A stretch of DNA of 64,000 bases, taken from assembly GCA_014584575.1 (NCBI GenBank), contig JACTMP010000042.1, positions 62,001-126,000 of the forward strand, given 5' to 3'. Source of the DNA: Chloroflexota bacterium. GTDB lineage: Bacteria > Chloroflexota > Anaerolineae > Promineifilales > Promineifilaceae. Under the pieces are notes generated by a model. The model ran no database searches and was not told the origin of the DNA. It was given only the letters and a program-made list of their open reading frames with translations. The translations under genes were made by a program, and so were the position numbers. This document shows positions 39,142 through 48,800 of the stretch, one piece after another. Within the stretch, counting starts at the first letter, position 1. Every line of letters starts with the position of its first letter.

Positions 39142-41442
39142 TCAGGTGGGGGTATGGATGGGCAGGCTGATGGTGAAACAACTGCCGCTTTCAAGTGAGG
39201 ATTGGCCGGTGAGACGGCCGTGATGCAGGGCCACATACTGTTTGACGATATAGAGGCTGGCTACATAGTCAGGCGCATCAATCAGGTTGATGTCGTCGTA
39301 CTCTAGCACCTGCTGAAATTGGGCAAAGGCGGGCGCTTGCAGGGGAGAGACGGCCGTGATTGAAAGCTGCACTTCGTCATCCTGCGGGGAAAGCGACAAA
39401 GTAGCCGTGGCTGGCCGTTCTTCCGCCTGCGCTATGCTAAACCTTAACAACCGTTCCAGGCAATTGGACAACATGCGGGAGTTGCCAAAAATGGTGGGCG
39501 TCTCCGGCGGAAAGGTATACGTGACCTCGGTTTCCGGGGCGTACTGATGGCGGTAGGTCTGGCTCGATTCATATAACACCATCCCCAACTCATTGATTGG
39601 CTGCGCTTCCCATGTGTACGAGACGGTTGCTTCTCCGGTCTGCAATTCGGCCAGGGTAATCAGGTCCTTAATCAAAGCATTCAGACGTTCGCTGCCATCG
39701 TGGATGGCGGAGAGAGAGGCGGCCAACTGTTCCGGGGAATCTACCTGGTCTAATCCTTGCGCCAGTTTGAGCGTATGTACGCTGACGGCCGTTAACGGCT
39801 GCATCATTTCCCGCGTTACCAGGTTCAAAATCCCCCGTTTCAACTGTTCAAAGTCTGCCTGTACCAGACGTTGTGACTCGAAATGTTTGTCCAGTCGTTT
39901 TTCTACCAGCTTGAGTACATCATCCGGCTCGTAGGGTTTGACGATATATTCCTCCACCCCCAGTCGCCGGCCTTCGTATTCATCTCGTCTTTCACCTTTG
40001 GCTGTCAGGAAAATAAAAGGAATGTGTACCCATTGGGGGTTTTCACGCACAGTTTTGAGGAATTGATGACCATCCATTTGAGGCATCATAATGTCAGAAA
40101 TGATCAAATCTGGCAGGTGTTCTTGCAACAGGTCTAGCCCTTCACGGCCGTTAGTTGCCGTGAGGATATGTAGTTTATACCGCCCTTCAAAGAGGAGCAG
40201 CAGGTCAGCCAGACCATACAACAGATTCTCTTCATCTTCTACCAGGAGCAGGGTGGCCGGTACACGGCCGTTGGCCGGCAACCTATCGGCGCTGGTTTCA
40301 TAAATCGGCAGCAACACGGTAAAGATGCTGCCTTTATTTTCTTCACTTTGCACCAGGATACGGCCGTGATGCAGTTGCACCAATTCGCGGGCAAGGGTCA
40401 GCCCCATGCCCGCGCCCTGCTGCTCCATCACCGTCCGATTATATTGTTCAAACAAATCAAAAATCCGTTCGTGCATCGCGTCGGGAATGCCCAGTCCATT
40501 GTCACTAAAAGCCACCCCCACTTCGTGACCCTGGGAAAAAACCTTCACCTGCACCAACCGTTCGCGTCCCGTCACCGGCCCGGTGAATTTGATGGCATTA
40601 TTCAGCAGTGCCGCAAAAGCTGCCTGCAAAGCATCGGCGTCGCCCCAAAAAGAAGGCGCCCCTACGGCCGGTTCAAAGAGGACCGCCACGTTTTGCTCCT
40701 CGGCAAACGGCCGTTGCCCCTCAATCACCATCTGCACCAAACCATTCAAATCGTCAATTCGGGAGCGGCGCAGCGCAAACTGCTGCCCCATCGCCCCACT
40801 GCGCAACTCCACGATCTGAATCAAAGCGCCCACCAGGTTAGTCAGCCGCACACAACCCGTCTGAATCCCATGTAGATACTCCATGTAATTGCGGTTGACC
40901 TGGCTCGCCTCCACAGTGTTAAGATAACGATCCAGCATGTCATAATACGCCGTCACATAAGTCAGCGGCGTTCTAAACTCGTGGTTTAGAATCTGCATCA
41001 TATTCTTCTTCAGCGATTCCAGGGTGAGCGTCCGGCGCTTCTGTCGCTCAACACTGCGATCCAGTTGCGTCTGAATCAACTCCGCCAGTTCCCCCATCAC
41101 AAAAGGTTTTGTCAGGTACAGGTCGGCGTCGCTCAACCGCCCCTGGCGTACATCAGACTCCTTGCCCCGCGCTGTCAGAAATATAAAAGGGATATGGGTC
41201 CACGCCGCATTCTGGCGCACGTAGCGCAGAAATTCATAACCATCCATTTCCGGCATCATAATGTCAGACACAATTAAATCCACGTCACGCTCGGCCATTA
41301 ACTGCAAGGCGGCCTGCCCATTACTTGCTTTCAGCACCGACAACTTATACGCAGAGGGATATACCTCCAGCGCATCGGCAATGCCGTTTAGCATATCCAC
41401 ATCATCTTCCACAATCAGGATGATAACTTCACGAGTTGACAT
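39142..41442 (-). CDS. Double hybrid signalling protein REC-HisKA-HATPase-REC-pseudokinase
   Basis: A 766-residue soluble protein in two similar halves. Half one: receiver (about 5-125; acidic pair VEDDVDM, Asp in LIVSDIMMPEMDG, Lys in YLTKPF), kinase H-box MQILNHEFRTPLTYV, and an ATPase domain with LLNNAIKF, FSDNGLGIP and GAGMGLTLAREL. Half two: receiver (Asp in LIISDIMMPQMDG, Lys in YIVKPY), then LNLVTREMMQPLTAV, where the H-box His is Arg and the Glu-Phe-Arg is lost, and an ATPase-like region without the N and G boxes. The second half is probably a regulatory pseudokinase. ATG 41442 has TATAAT six bases before it, so the mRNA may be leaderless. Confidence 0.9.
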   Translation of the reverse strand: MSTREVIILIVEDDVDMLNGIADALEVYPSAYKLSVLKASNGQAALQLMAERDVDLIVSDIMMPEMDGYEFLRYVRQNAAWTHIPFIFLTARGKESDVRQGRLSDADLYLTKPFVMGELAELIQTQLDRSVERQKRRTLTLESLKKNMMQILNHEFRTPLTYVTAYYDMLDRYLNTVEASQVNRNYMEYLHGIQTGCVRLTNLVGALIQIVELRSGAMGQQFALRRSRIDDLNGLVQMVIEGQRPFAEEQNVAVLFEPAVGAPSFWGDADALQAAFAALLNNAIKFTGPVTGRERLVQVKVFSQGHEVGVAFSDNGLGIPDAMHERIFDLFEQYNRTVMEQQGAGMGLTLARELVQLHHGRILVQSEENKGSIFTVLLPIYETSADRLPANGRVPATLLLVEDEENLLYGLADLLLLFEGRYKLHILTATNGREGLDLLQEHLPDLIISDIMMPQMDGHQFLKTVRENPQWVHIPFIFLTAKGERRDEYEGRRLGVEEYIVKPYEPDDVLKLVEKRLDKHFESQRLVQADFEQLKRGILNLVTREMMQPLTAVSVHTLKLAQGLDQVDSPEQLAASLSAIHDGSERLNALIKDLITLAELQTGEATVSYTWEAQPINELGMVLYESSQTYRHQYAPETEVTYTFPPETPTIFGNSRMLSNCLERLLRFSIAQAEERPATATLSLSPQDDEVQLSITAVSPLQAPAFAQFQQVLEYDDINLIDAPDYVASLYIVKQYVALHHGRLTGQSSLESGSCFTISLPIHTPT

Positions 41443-41448
41443 GGGCGC

Positions 41449-41454
41449 ATTATA
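41449..41454 (-). promoter_or_regulatory. -10 box of a probable leaderless promoter
   Basis: TATAAT on the minus strand ends six bases before the ATG at 41442, so transcription would begin at or next to the start codon. No ribosome site is present; the -35 is poor (TTTCAA with a long spacer). Confidence 0.5.
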
Positions 41455-41530
41455 ACACAACCCAGGAGGGGCATTGAAAGGAATATATGTCTACAGGGGT
41501 AAGACAAGGGGACAGTTTCAACAAGCACAA

Positions 41531-41563
41531 CACCCCCGCCCTGTCGCTCAAGGGCAGGGGGTG
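41531..41563 (-). terminator. GC-rich hairpin after the LPXTG gene
   Basis: CACCCCCTGCCCT and AGGGCGGGGGTG (one bulged base) around an 8-base loop, on the minus strand 36 bases after the stop at 41599, followed by TTGTGCTTG. It would end the long operon upstream. Confidence 0.6.
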
Positions 41564-41598
41564 CATACATGATGTTATCGTCGGACCGGTAAGTTAAC

Positions 41599-42294
41599 CT
41601 AACTGGTACGCAGGCGATGGGCGGCAAATAATACGGCGACCAACAAGATGCCGATCAATCCAATCACCCACGTTTCCAGACCAGTTTGGGGCAAAGCGCC
41701 AGTTTGTGAAGAGGGGGCTGTGGTTGGCGTGCTGCCTGCTGCTGCTGTGCCGCTGCCGGCGGTTGTTGTGCCCGCTCCGCCGCTCTCGACGATTGGCGTA
41801 CCCAGAATAATGGTGCCTGCAACGCCCCCTTCGCCAGCCTCGGCTCCTTCTTCGCCCTCATCGGTGGGCGTCTCTGCTTCGGTCTCACTGCCCGGCTCAT
41901 CGGTGGTGGCCTCGTCTTCTTCGCCTTCAGCCGCGCCCAGCACGCGGGTACTGGTGGCTTCTGGTGCGGTTGTGGCCGGGGGTGTGCTGGTATTGGTGGC
42001 CGGGGGCGCCGGCGTTTGGGTGGGTGGGGCAGCCTGGGCGGTCTCCGTCTGGGCAACAAAGGCGGCAACGGCTTCATTGGTGGACAGCGTGATCGCGTTT
42101 TGCGTTTCAATGGCCGCAATTTCGGCCGAATTGGTGGCGCCACCATTGCTTAACATCATCAGGGCGACCACACAGACCGCAGCCAATATAAACACGGTGA
42201 TAAGGGCGCCGGCAGCCATCAAAAACGGCCGATTACCAGATGTGCCTCCTTCCTCGTCTACCAGATACTCTTCATCCATGAATTCTTCTTCCAT
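41599..42294 (-). CDS. Membrane-anchored protein with C-terminal LPXTG-type sorting signal
   Basis: A 231-residue protein. A short acidic N-terminus precedes a membrane segment (about 25-48: FLMAAGALITVFILAAVCVV). The middle (about 80-195) is a low-complexity Thr/Pro/Glu/Ala stalk. The C-terminus has the full layout of a sortase signal: LPQTG (about 201-205), a hydrophobic stretch (TWVIGLIGILLVAVLFAA) and a positive tail HRLRTS. Good ribosome site (GGAGG) before ATG 42294. It is the last gene of the operon; a hairpin precedes it (42343) and a terminator-like hairpin follows. No sortase gene is seen in the window. Confidence 0.8.
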   Translation of the reverse strand: MEEEFMDEEYLVDEEGGTSGNRPFLMAAGALITVFILAAVCVVALMMLSNGGATNSAEIAAIETQNAITLSTNEAVAAFVAQTETAQAAPPTQTPAPPATNTSTPPATTAPEATSTRVLGAAEGEEDEATTDEPGSETEAETPTDEGEEGAEAGEGGVAGTIILGTPIVESGGAGTTTAGSGTAAAGSTPTTAPSSQTGALPQTGLETWVIGLIGILLVAVLFAAHRLRTS

Positions 42295-42342
42295 TGGTTG
42301 CCTCCATTTTACTTCCAGAAAAAGTCATAACCTTTCGCTTGT

Positions 42343-42369
42343 GTTGGCATTTCCTCGGGAAATGCCAAC
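42343..42369 (-). terminator. Intercistronic hairpin before the LPXTG gene
   Basis: Perfect 12-bp arms GTTGGCATTTCC and GGAAATGCCAAC with a 3-base loop, 5 bases after the stop at 42374. No T-tract follows, so it probably limits or stabilises the transcript rather than ending it. Confidence 0.5.
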
Positions 42370-42373
42370 GTGA

Positions 42374-43435
42374 TTAGATAATGACATCCACATTGGCAGA
42401 AGGTACAAAAACAATATGTCCATCTGCCAGGCGAATGTTCACTCCCTGTGCCTTGGCGCCCGTGCCCAATAAGCGTGACAGCGTAAAAATCTCAACCACT
42501 TCGCCTGTCTGCCCGGTATGAGGGGAGCGCAACAGGCGCACTTTGTGCCCAACCTGCAATGGCCTGTTAGCCTGCACCACCTCACTGGTGGGGGTTGCTG
42601 CTTCAGGAATGATGATTTCTGGGCGTTGCCCCCGGCTGCTGTCATAGTTGGCAAAAAGGGAGGTTTCGCGTCCTTCTATCTGTTGTAGCAGGTTGAATAC
42701 CGTGGGCTGCATGGGCTGTTTGCCAATGCCGTCCGTCAGGATAATCGGATAGTTCAATGAATAGGCGGCATCACATAGTTCGGCGGGCATACTGCCGGCG
42801 ATGATCCCGGCCACCTTCATCTCTTGCGCCAGATGCAATGCGTCCAAATGCTCCACCCGACCCACGCCCAGAATCAGACCGCCGACATCTGCGCTCAATT
42901 GATCTTTTGCCAGAAAGCCATTGGAGTTGCGAGACATGAGTTTCAGTTTGCCGTAATTTTCCTGGCGTGATCCCCATATGCCCTGGATGAAAGCGCCGTG
43001 GGTTTCAATGACCACGCCTCTGTCGCCGACGTGGTTGACCACCCGGCCGGAAACGAGGGCGTGTATTTCCACCCAGTCGGCGGTCTGTTGGATGAAGATA
43101 CGGCCGTTAATGACATCAAACAGTGTCCCGGCTGCCGGCGATAAAACTTGCCGCGACCGTACCCCCCTCTTTTTCTGGGCCAATACGGTGCCCTCCTCCA
43201 CCAGAGAGCCTTTTTCGGTGACGACCAGATCATTCACTTTTTGCGGCGACACGCCCAAAACCTGGGCGGCATCTACAATGGCAAAAACGGTTTGCAGTGG
43301 GGTGCGCGCCACAATAAAACTGGGGGTGACTTCATGACCGATCTTGGCGATCATTTCCCCGCTTTGGGGCAGCACCCGTTCACGCCGTATCTTCATATGC
43401 GGTTGAATAATGGTCGTGTGTGTGTAATGTTCCAT
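42374..43435 (-). CDS. Beta-rich protein of the long operon, KOW/biotinyl-like segments
   Basis: A 353-residue protein that I cannot name. The centre (about 75-125: VEEGTVLAQKKRG...VLSPAAGTLFDV) looks like a biotinyl/lipoyl hairpin barrel or RnfC-like strand set; the C-terminal 90 residues (PLQVGHKVRLLRSPHTGQTGEVVEI, then GVNIRLADGHIVFVP) resemble a KOW-type small barrel. The section around GGLILGVGRVEHLDALHLAQ resembles a cytosolic alpha/beta domain with a conserved nucleotide- or sugar-binding look. ATG 43435 is used: an in-frame start at 43501 would overlap the upstream gene. It follows the MutL-like gene by 41 bases. Confidence 0.65.
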   Translation of the reverse strand: MEHYTHTTIIQPHMKIRRERVLPQSGEMIAKIGHEVTPSFIVARTPLQTVFAIVDAAQVLGVSPQKVNDLVVTEKGSLVEEGTVLAQKKRGVRSRQVLSPAAGTLFDVINGRIFIQQTADWVEIHALVSGRVVNHVGDRGVVIETHGAFIQGIWGSRQENYGKLKLMSRNSNGFLAKDQLSADVGGLILGVGRVEHLDALHLAQEMKVAGIIAGSMPAELCDAAYSLNYPIILTDGIGKQPMQPTVFNLLQQIEGRETSLFANYDSSRGQRPEIIIPEAATPTSEVVQANRPLQVGHKVRLLRSPHTGQTGEVVEIFTLSRLLGTGAKAQGVNIRLADGHIVFVPSANVDVII

Positions 43436-43476
43436 TATTACTTTTCGGCCAATCTTGTTTCGGGCCACCGGGCCAA

Positions 43477-45240
43477 TTAGCCACCTAAATCCCATTGCCA
43501 CTTGCGCATCAGGTTACGCCGGTCATTTGGGTCGCGGGGCAAGGACAACGGCCGTCCGCGTGCATCTACCACCAGCCCACCAACCGCGCCACCCTTGAGC
43601 GTCAGCGTCTTACCCTGCCCCGCGCCAAAGCCAATGTCAAAACGGCCGGAGGGTTTTACTGTGACCCTGGCTTCCTGGCCTGGCGAAATGGGAAACACCT
43701 CAATCTTGCCAAATTCAATTTCGCCCTCAAAGCGGGCGGTGGGTGATTCAATGAGAATATCCAGCATCTTTTTCCCCGGCTGCCCTTTACCGGAAGGGGC
43801 AATGACCCAGCCCAGTTCAGAAAGCACACCGGCGGCCAACGTTTGCACCACAACCAATGGCTGGGGGCCGGCCAATACACCTAACGGAGGCAAAACGCCA
43901 TACTGATCCAGCCCCACAGAAAAAGTGCCGGTCGGTTGCAGCGCATCTAACAGCAGCAACAAGACCTGCCCCGGACGAGGCGCTCTGGCAAACACCGCGC
44001 CATGCACCAGCAGCCGGTCAAAGGTGGGCAGGTATTGGGCATGATCGGGGGGCGACCAATTCCATTCGACGGCCGTAGACTGCAAAGCGCACTGCAAAAT
44101 CACCCGCGCCACTGCCTGTTCCAGATGCAATTCCGTTTCTGTTTGGGGAATGGTGTGGGGGTAGAGCGATTTATTATAGAGATAATTGCTCACATCGGCG
44201 GCGTCCATTTCTTCCGGCAGCCACTGGATGATCTGCTCCACGGCCGTTTGCCTCAGCAAATCGGCCATTGGTTGACCCATTCCCAGGTCGGCCCGCACCG
44301 ACAACTGCACCTTGTCCGCCGCAGCCATTACCACAGTGGCGTTGTTACTGCCCAGATCAATACCCAACACCCGCTGCTGCTGCCCGGCAAAGTGCTGGCA
44401 CACATTGGCAAAGGCCCGCGCCGTCGGCAAAACCGGAAAATCGGCCCACTCGGTTAACTCATGAATTCCCGGCAAGTTATGAATTTTAATATCTTCATAC
44501 AAATCCCCGACCAACCGCATCACATCCTCTAACTGCTCCGTCGCCAGGTCGGGGCGAATGTTGTCGGCTACGTGCAAATGGGAATTTTCATCCAACAGGG
44601 TGCGCACCTGCTCGCGTAGTTTGGCGTTACCCGCGTACAAAATGTGGGGCGGTTGATTATTGGCCAGCACCATGGCCGCCACGGCGGCTACTTCCACCAG
44701 GCGCATCAGCCGCTCTTCTGCGCCGCCGTCCGTGCCGCCGGTAATGGCAATAAGGTCGGGGCGGCTCTGGATAACGGCCGTGATCTGTTCTGTTTCCGGG
44801 CGGGCATCGGCCAGACTCACCACCTCCACCTCGTGCACATAGATCGCCCGCAGCGCCTTGCGCAAACTGGCCAGGCTCATCTCATCATACAAACCCACCA
44901 GCACCGTCCTCAGGGGCGAAGGGGCGCTGACGACCATGGCAAAGTGATCCACACCTGAGCCATCCTTGCGCGGGGGGCGAATGAGAATACCGCGTTCGTT
45001 CAGCAAAGTACGCCCGGTAATTTCCGAGATGCGGCCAATGGCCTGTTGCACACTTTTCATCACGTCTAGCCAGGGCAGCCGGGCCGTGGTGGGAGCGGTG
45101 GCGCAGGCTATTAACCGGTAGCTGCCGGCCACCGTGTCAACCAGGATCACATTGACATTAGCTGTACCAATGTCGGCCAGGATAAATGATTTTTCCAGGT
45201 TATCTATGTCCTGGATAGACTTTTCTTCCGAATCGGCCAT
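43477..45240 (-). CDS. MutL-type (glutamate mutase L family) ASKHA protein
   Basis: A 587-residue soluble protein resembling the MutL protein that accompanies glutamate mutase, of the actin/hexokinase (ASKHA) superfamily. Phosphate-binding motifs are FILADIGTANVNVILVD (about 20-36) and VLGIDLGSNNATVVMA (about 320), with DLIAITGGTDGGAE between. No mutase subunits are encoded here, so it likely has another role, perhaps as a PilM/FtsA-like ATPase of a membrane assembly. ATG 45240 is chosen because it is 2 bases after the stop of the preceding gene; the frame extends much further upstream only as overlap. Confidence 0.82.
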   Translation of the reverse strand: MADSEEKSIQDIDNLEKSFILADIGTANVNVILVDTVAGSYRLIACATAPTTARLPWLDVMKSVQQAIGRISEITGRTLLNERGILIRPPRKDGSGVDHFAMVVSAPSPLRTVLVGLYDEMSLASLRKALRAIYVHEVEVVSLADARPETEQITAVIQSRPDLIAITGGTDGGAEERLMRLVEVAAVAAMVLANNQPPHILYAGNAKLREQVRTLLDENSHLHVADNIRPDLATEQLEDVMRLVGDLYEDIKIHNLPGIHELTEWADFPVLPTARAFANVCQHFAGQQQRVLGIDLGSNNATVVMAAADKVQLSVRADLGMGQPMADLLRQTAVEQIIQWLPEEMDAADVSNYLYNKSLYPHTIPQTETELHLEQAVARVILQCALQSTAVEWNWSPPDHAQYLPTFDRLLVHGAVFARAPRPGQVLLLLLDALQPTGTFSVGLDQYGVLPPLGVLAGPQPLVVVQTLAAGVLSELGWVIAPSGKGQPGKKMLDILIESPTARFEGEIEFGKIEVFPISPGQEARVTVKPSGRFDIGFGAGQGKTLTLKGGAVGGLVVDARGRPLSLPRDPNDRRNLMRKWQWDLGG

Positions 45241-45242
45241 AG

Positions 45243-45887
45243 TTAAGGGTTCAATGCCTGCATATAGTAATAAATTCGCCCGGCTAACAAGACAAAGCTG
45301 GTGTTCAGTAACGCCGCAAATAGCGCACCAAAGGTGATCATTAACACCACGCGCCCCAACCAACCAAGCCCACGTTGCCAGGCTGCCTGTTCCCACACGC
45401 CGCTGCTGCCGGCGCGAAAGGAGGTGAATTGAAATGACAGCAGCGTCAATGCCGCCAATACCGCAATCAGCACACCACGCAGCGGATCGCTCGTGTTGGC
45501 ATAGGTGCCGGTTAACTGTGGCCACAGTGTGCCGGTGAGCGCACCCAGGAAGGCCACGGCGGCGCCGACGCCTACCAGCAGCCCCAATGTGACATTGCCA
45601 ATCCAACTGGCGGCGCGTAAGCGGCGCAATAACAAAAACAATGCCAGCAAAATGGGCGCCAGCAAATAAATGGCGTCGGCCGGGCCAGGGTTTTCTCTGA
45701 TGGTGTGGTAAACAGGTTCAAACACCTGTTGCCCCACCACCACCACCGCGTAGGCGGCGCTGGCGCCCACCAGAATATGAATGGCCAGACGGTAAGGAAA
45801 CCTGTCGCCGATAAAAAGGTAGCTGTAGATACAGAGCGTCAGGAACAATCCCACCAGAAGGCCAATGAAATCTGCGTTCACAGTCAT
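45243..45887 (-). CDS. Six-segment membrane protein of the long operon
   Basis: A 214-residue polytopic protein with about six membrane segments (near 8-27, 35-55, 72-88, 95-115, 135-150 and 180-200). Residues near 60-70 (PVYHTIRENPGPAD) and 120-135 form the only sizeable loops. It starts 2 bases after the zinc-ribbon/W-motif gene and ends 2 bases before the MutL-like gene. I see no known transporter motif. Likely a core membrane subunit of the same complex. Confidence 0.78.
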   Translation of the reverse strand: MTVNADFIGLLVGLFLTLCIYSYLFIGDRFPYRLAIHILVGASAAYAVVVVGQQVFEPVYHTIRENPGPADAIYLLAPILLALFLLLRRLRAASWIGNVTLGLLVGVGAAVAFLGALTGTLWPQLTGTYANTSDPLRGVLIAVLAALTLLSFQFTSFRAGSSGVWEQAAWQRGLGWLGRVVLMITFGALFAALLNTSFVLLAGRIYYYMQALNP

Positions 45888-45889
45888 AG

Positions 45890-48800
45890 TTATCTGGCAC
45901 GACGCTGGGCGACGATGCCGGTAATGAAATAGAGGATGGCGCCCAACAGCAACACAACAACTACCAGCATTTGTGCAGCTGCCTGGGCATTCAGTAAAAC
46001 GTTGGCGTCCGCGGTGGGGGCGGAGCGGTAATAGGTTTGCTGGTATACGGCCGTGCCCGGAATTCCATTCAACACCCCGGCCAACTGCGCTGTATCAAAA
46101 TAGGGCAAAGCCAGCGGCGCCAGGGATTGCGTTACGCCTGCTACCATGGGCGGCGCGGCCGGTGTGCTCACCTGTTCCACCCAATTGACCAGCGTTTGCC
46201 GGTCAGCCGTCAACACGATAATCAGTGACACGTCCGCCAGCGCCTGCTGTTGGGCAGGGGGCAATGGCGCGCCAAACAGGGACTCGCAGTTGCCGGCCTG
46301 GTGCAAACATTCACCTAATCTCCGCAGCCCAATGGCGCCGCCCGGCAGATAGCCCATCGGCACGGCCGTATCCAGACCCACACGTCCCGTCACTTCGGCG
46401 GCAATGTTTACACCAGGCGTATACTGGCTCAAGGTCAGCACAGTGGTTTGCGTTTCGGCCAACTGGCTGAGGAGCGTTTCGGCGGCCGGCGTCAACTCTC
46501 CGGCCATCGCCGGGGTGTATTCAAAGGCAACCAGGACGGTCTGACCGGCAGCCTGGCGTGTGGCGGCGTCTACACCGGCCAATGCCACCGACGGCTGTAA
46601 CTGGGTAGGTATAATCGGGATTTCCCCACGCAGCCCCAAGATCACAATCAGCAGCAGCGCCACCGCAAATAACGGCCGTATCCATCCCGAAATATCACGC
46701 GCTGCCTGCCGGCTTGTCGTCGTTTCCACTTCCTGCCCGGCCAATGTCAGTTGGCGCAGCAGATTGGCCTGCTGCATCTGCTCCGGGCTGACGCCAAATT
46801 CCTGAAATGGGTCAGCCACCCGTGGCAGGGCGATCACCGGCTCCACGGCTACCACGCCGCGCAGCCCGCTTAACGGGCCAAAAGTCTCTTCCGGCCCGGT
46901 AGTTTGTGCCTTTGGGCTTTCTCCGGTCAGCTCCACCGGCTTCAATTCCATCACCCATGCCGGAATGTCGGCTTTGGGCAAAAGGTCTTGCAGCGGCACT
47001 GCCGGGGGCAAATCATCGAGGATGGCGCTCCACTCGTCGCTGACGCCTGTCATACTGGGCGCGTCGGCCTGAATATCCGCCAGAAAGTCGGCGTCGGCCG
47101 TATCCAGAGTCAGACCCGGCTGGAGCCAATCCGGTATATCCGCCAGTTGCGTGTCTGCGGGCATGGCAATTGCCGGCGATTCGGCGGCATCGTGGGAGAT
47201 GTCTTGTAACCACTCTGGCAAATCGCTGCCAGCCAGTTCTTCTGGTATGCCGCTGAGGGTATCTGGCGTCTTATCTCGCCAGATAGAAGATAAGGCGCTT
47301 TGCGTGACGGTTTGTTCAGGACGCAAACTGGCGACCCAATCCGGCAGTTCATCGCTGGGGATAAGTTCCCCCTCTTCGTCTACGACATCGGGCAGCGTGC
47401 CGGTGGCGTCTAACTGGTTGATCCAGGCGGGCAGTTCATCACTCTGGTCGGCGGCTGCAAAAGCCTCCTCCCCCGTCCAGTCCTCGTCGGCAAATGGCGC
47501 GGCGGGTATATCGGCTGGTTCCTCGACCCAGGCTTGTTCCCTATCGGCGGTGAGGGTGGGGGGCACGGCCGTGAGTGGTTCATCTAGTTCTGGTAGGAGC
47601 ACATCATCTGGCCCCATGGCCGCTAACGCCGCCAGCCAGTCTGGTTCATCCGACAGCACACTGTCTGCCAGAAAATCATCATCGTCCCCCATGCCCGCCA
47701 GCAGCTTCTGGCGCATTTCATCATCCAGATGCAGGCTGCCGGTCCGGTGCAGAAAGTCAATCTCTGTCGCCGCTGCTTTACTTTCCGCCTCGAAAATGTC
47801 GGCCAGACTATCTGCCGTTTCATCCCCGGCTGATAAATCTGCGGCGGCCACACCAGACAGCCAATCAGGCATTTCCTCGGCAATGGTGGGTTGTGATTGA
47901 AAAATGCTCGCCAGTTCTTCTTCTGTTTCCTCCAGCCAATCCAAATCACTGGGGAGTTCTGGCTGCCTCGCCGCCGTTAATGGCGATGGCTCTTCCAGCC
48001 AGTCAAATTGTTCTTCATCTTCTGCCGGTTCTGTTTCGCCGCTAAACCAGGCAGTGAGTCGGGCTGCTTCTTGGGGCAGGGGCCGGGCTGGGGGCGGCCC
48101 GGTTGTTTCCTCTTCGGGCCAATCAGTTAGCGGCTCGGTTAGCGATGTTTCTTCCTCAGGGGGCAGCGGCACGGCCGTATGTGATTTTGCTGTTTCATCG
48201 GTCAACCAGTCAGCCAGCCGCGCCGAAACATCCCAGTTGTCGGCCAGTTCGTCCGTTTCGGCGGCGCTGGCCTCAGCCAACCAACCGGACAAACTGCCTG
48301 AATCTGGCTCGTCAACCACGGGAAAGGGTTCGCCCGTTTCTGTCTCATCCGCCCATTCATCAAACCAATTGGCGGCGTCATCCGCCGCAGGCGTGGCCGT
48401 CGCGGCCACCGGCGGCAGTTCACCGGCAAACCAATCGGTGAGCCGCCTGGCTTCTGAGGCGCCGGTGTTGGTTTCAACCCAGGTTTCCTCTTCATCAGGA
48501 AAATCAGCCAGCCAGTCGGTCAGTTTTTCTGGCAAGGCGTCGGGGGTCTTCGCTTCCACTTCCGCCTCTGCCTCTGAAAACCAATCAGTCAGGCTTTTGT
48601 CGTCAGGTGGGCTTCCCTTTTCCTGAACGGAGGTAGCGACTTCTTCTTCATCTGGAAAATCGGCCAGCCAATCGGTGAGACTATCACGCACCTGTTCGGT
48701 GCTGGTGGGCGCTGGCGGGGTTTCTGAGGCCAGCCAATCGGTCAGGTCAGCCGCATCGGGTTCGTTGTCCAATGCCCACGCATTATCAGATTCCAGCGGT

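Noticed and set aside
43477-45606. Longer start for the MutL-like gene (up to 45606)
   Set aside because: It would overlap most of the membrane protein gene at 45243 in another frame; ATG 45240 lies 2 bases after that gene's stop codon.
47151-48626. Ser-rich open frames on the plus strand in the 1259-residue gene region
   Set aside because: They mirror the acidic Asp/Glu/Trp-rich minus-strand coding sequence; they are low-complexity and lack starts with ribosome sites.
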